From Candidatus Rokubacteria bacterium RIFCSPLOWO2_02_FULL_72_37 (GTDB taxonomy: Bacteria; Methylomirabilota; Methylomirabilia; Rokubacteriales; CSP1-6): a stretch of DNA of 6,612 nucleotides. Below the pieces are notes generated by a model. The model was not told the DNA's origin, made no database searches, and worked only from the letters and a program-made list of their open reading frames with translations. A program made the translations under genes and the position numbers. The stretch is from assembly GCA_001790315.1 (NCBI GenBank), contig MGCE01000071.1, positions 1 through 6,612 of the forward strand. The letters run 5' to 3'. Shown here piece after piece: positions 6,107 through 6,612 of the stretch (positions are counted from its first letter, which is position 1; each line of letters starts with the position of its first letter).

Positions 6107-6612
6107 AGTTGAAAGGTTTGGCGCGCTGGATCCACTTGTCCAGGTCCTTTTCCTTGGGGTTGAGCGGCGTGCCGGGATGGATGATCTTCACCGGACACTT
6201 CTCGGCAGCCTGCACGAGCTCCTTGAAGGAGCCCGCACGCGGGTCCTTGACGTACGCCTGCTTCTTGTTGTTGTAGGAGAACATCCGCTTGTTCAGGTTC
6301 GTGCACTCGTTGCAGGCCGTGCAGAGCGCCCCGTCGATGTACGGTTCCATCGCCAGCGACTCGTCCCGCTCGGCGGCCGGCGCGGGCGCGGCGGCCGGGG
6401 CGACCGCCGCGGGGGCCGCCGCGGCGACGGTGGTTGCCGCGGTCGCGACGGGCGCGGTCACCGTGGCCGCGCCGTTGCCGCGCGGCGGTGGCGGTCCGGG
6501 CAGCGTCTCCACTCTTTCGAGCAGGCTCGAGAGCGCCTCCCCGCCGTTGCCCGCCTTCAGCAGACCCTCGGCCAGGCGCCGCGCGATGATCCACGGGTAC
6601 CGCGTCTTGAGA
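6105..6612 (-). CDS. C-terminal part of a larger oxidoreductase-like protein with a [4Fe-4S] ferredoxin tail (partial)
   Basis: The frame is open to the window edge (168 residues visible from codon 6611), so only the C-terminus is seen. A GTG at 6512 could be read as a start, but the coding-like helix before it (PWIIARRLAEGLLKAG) argues for one longer protein. Visible parts, numbered in the fragment: a helical segment (1-33), an Ala/Pro/Thr/Val-rich flexible linker (about 38-82), then a ferredoxin domain (about 88-150) with C97, C100 and C103 (CTACNEC) and C139 (KCPV), enough for one [4Fe-4S] cluster. The tail, with KKQAYVKDP, IIHPGTPLNP and the KPFN end, resembles tails I recall on multidomain pyruvate/2-oxoacid:ferredoxin oxidoreductase-type proteins; that family assignment rests on memory and is tentative. 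Its stop is 7 bases from rnfC, so it is probably the electron partner of this Rnf complex. Confidence 0.8.
   Translation of the reverse strand, partial: LKTRYPWIIARRLAEGLLKAGNGGEALSSLLERVETLPGPPPPRGNGAATVTAPVATAATTVAAAAPAAVAPAAAPAPAAERDESLAMEPYIDGALCTACNECTNLNKRMFSYNNKKQAYVKDPRAGSFKELVQAAEKCPVKIIHPGTPLNPKEKDLDKWIQRAKPFN

Noticed and set aside
4889..6112. Long plus-strand open frame antisense to rnfC (about 400 codons), and similar ones antisense to apbE and rnfD/rnfG
   Set aside because: They lie opposite strongly conserved minus-strand genes, are rich in Arg, Asp, Glu, Ala and Gly as expected for GC-rich antisense frames, and show no recognisable motif.
6381..6470. GC-rich low-complexity repeat tract
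   Set aside because: It is the coding sequence of the Ala/Pro/Val linker; the apparent repetition follows from GCC/GCG/CCG codons, and no regular repeat unit is visible.
6105..6512. Stand-alone 135-residue ferredoxin starting at the GTG at 6512
   Set aside because: The frame stays open to the window edge with a coding-like helical segment before the GTG, and no clear ribosome site was noticed ahead of it, so a C-terminal domain of a longer protein is more likely.

Overview
The window is a high-GC (roughly two-thirds G+C by eye) bacterial segment that is almost entirely one minus-strand operon, read from position 6612 down to 172. It encodes an Rnf-type, ion-translocating ferredoxin:NAD+ oxidoreductase with its maturation factors. 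No RNA marker gene or housekeeping gene fixes the taxonomy. The GC content, the compact RnfC and the 2-oxoacid-oxidoreductase-like ferredoxin tail upstream would suit a high-GC proteobacterium or a Rokubacteria/Methylomirabilota-like environmental lineage, but that is only a guess.

Layout, in transcription order: (1) 6612-6105, the C-terminal part of a larger protein ending in an Ala/Pro-rich linker and a single [4Fe-4S] ferredoxin domain. (2) rnfC (6097-4772), rnfD (4775-3768), rnfG (3771-3094), rnfE (3097-2375) and rnfA (2378-1797), each of the four junctions sharing four bases (ATGA). (3) A 58-residue membrane-anchored Cys4 protein (1789-1613) resembling NqrM, the iron-delivery factor of Na+-NQR. 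(4) apbE (1626-616), an FMN transferase with a Tat-type signal. (5) A 138-residue hemerythrin-like di-iron protein (588-172). (6) A non-coding tail (171-1) with a GC-rich hairpin and a perfect 15-bp inverted repeat closing a 126-nt element.

The parts fit one electron pathway. Low-potential electrons from the ferredoxin-bearing oxidoreductase upstream (inferred) would enter the membrane complex. They would pass through the RnfA/RnfE intramembrane iron-sulfur site, the covalent FMNs of RnfG and RnfD, and RnfC to NAD(H), or run the other way as reverse electron transport to make reduced ferredoxin. ApbE attaches the FMNs. The NqrM-like protein is well placed to supply iron to the RnfA/RnfE site.

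The most notable points are the absence of rnfB from its usual place after rnfA, the NqrM-like gene standing there instead, and the ferredoxin-tailed gene directly upstream of rnfC. Together they suggest an Rnf variant whose electron-entry module may not be the standard RnfB, unless rnfB lies elsewhere in the genome.
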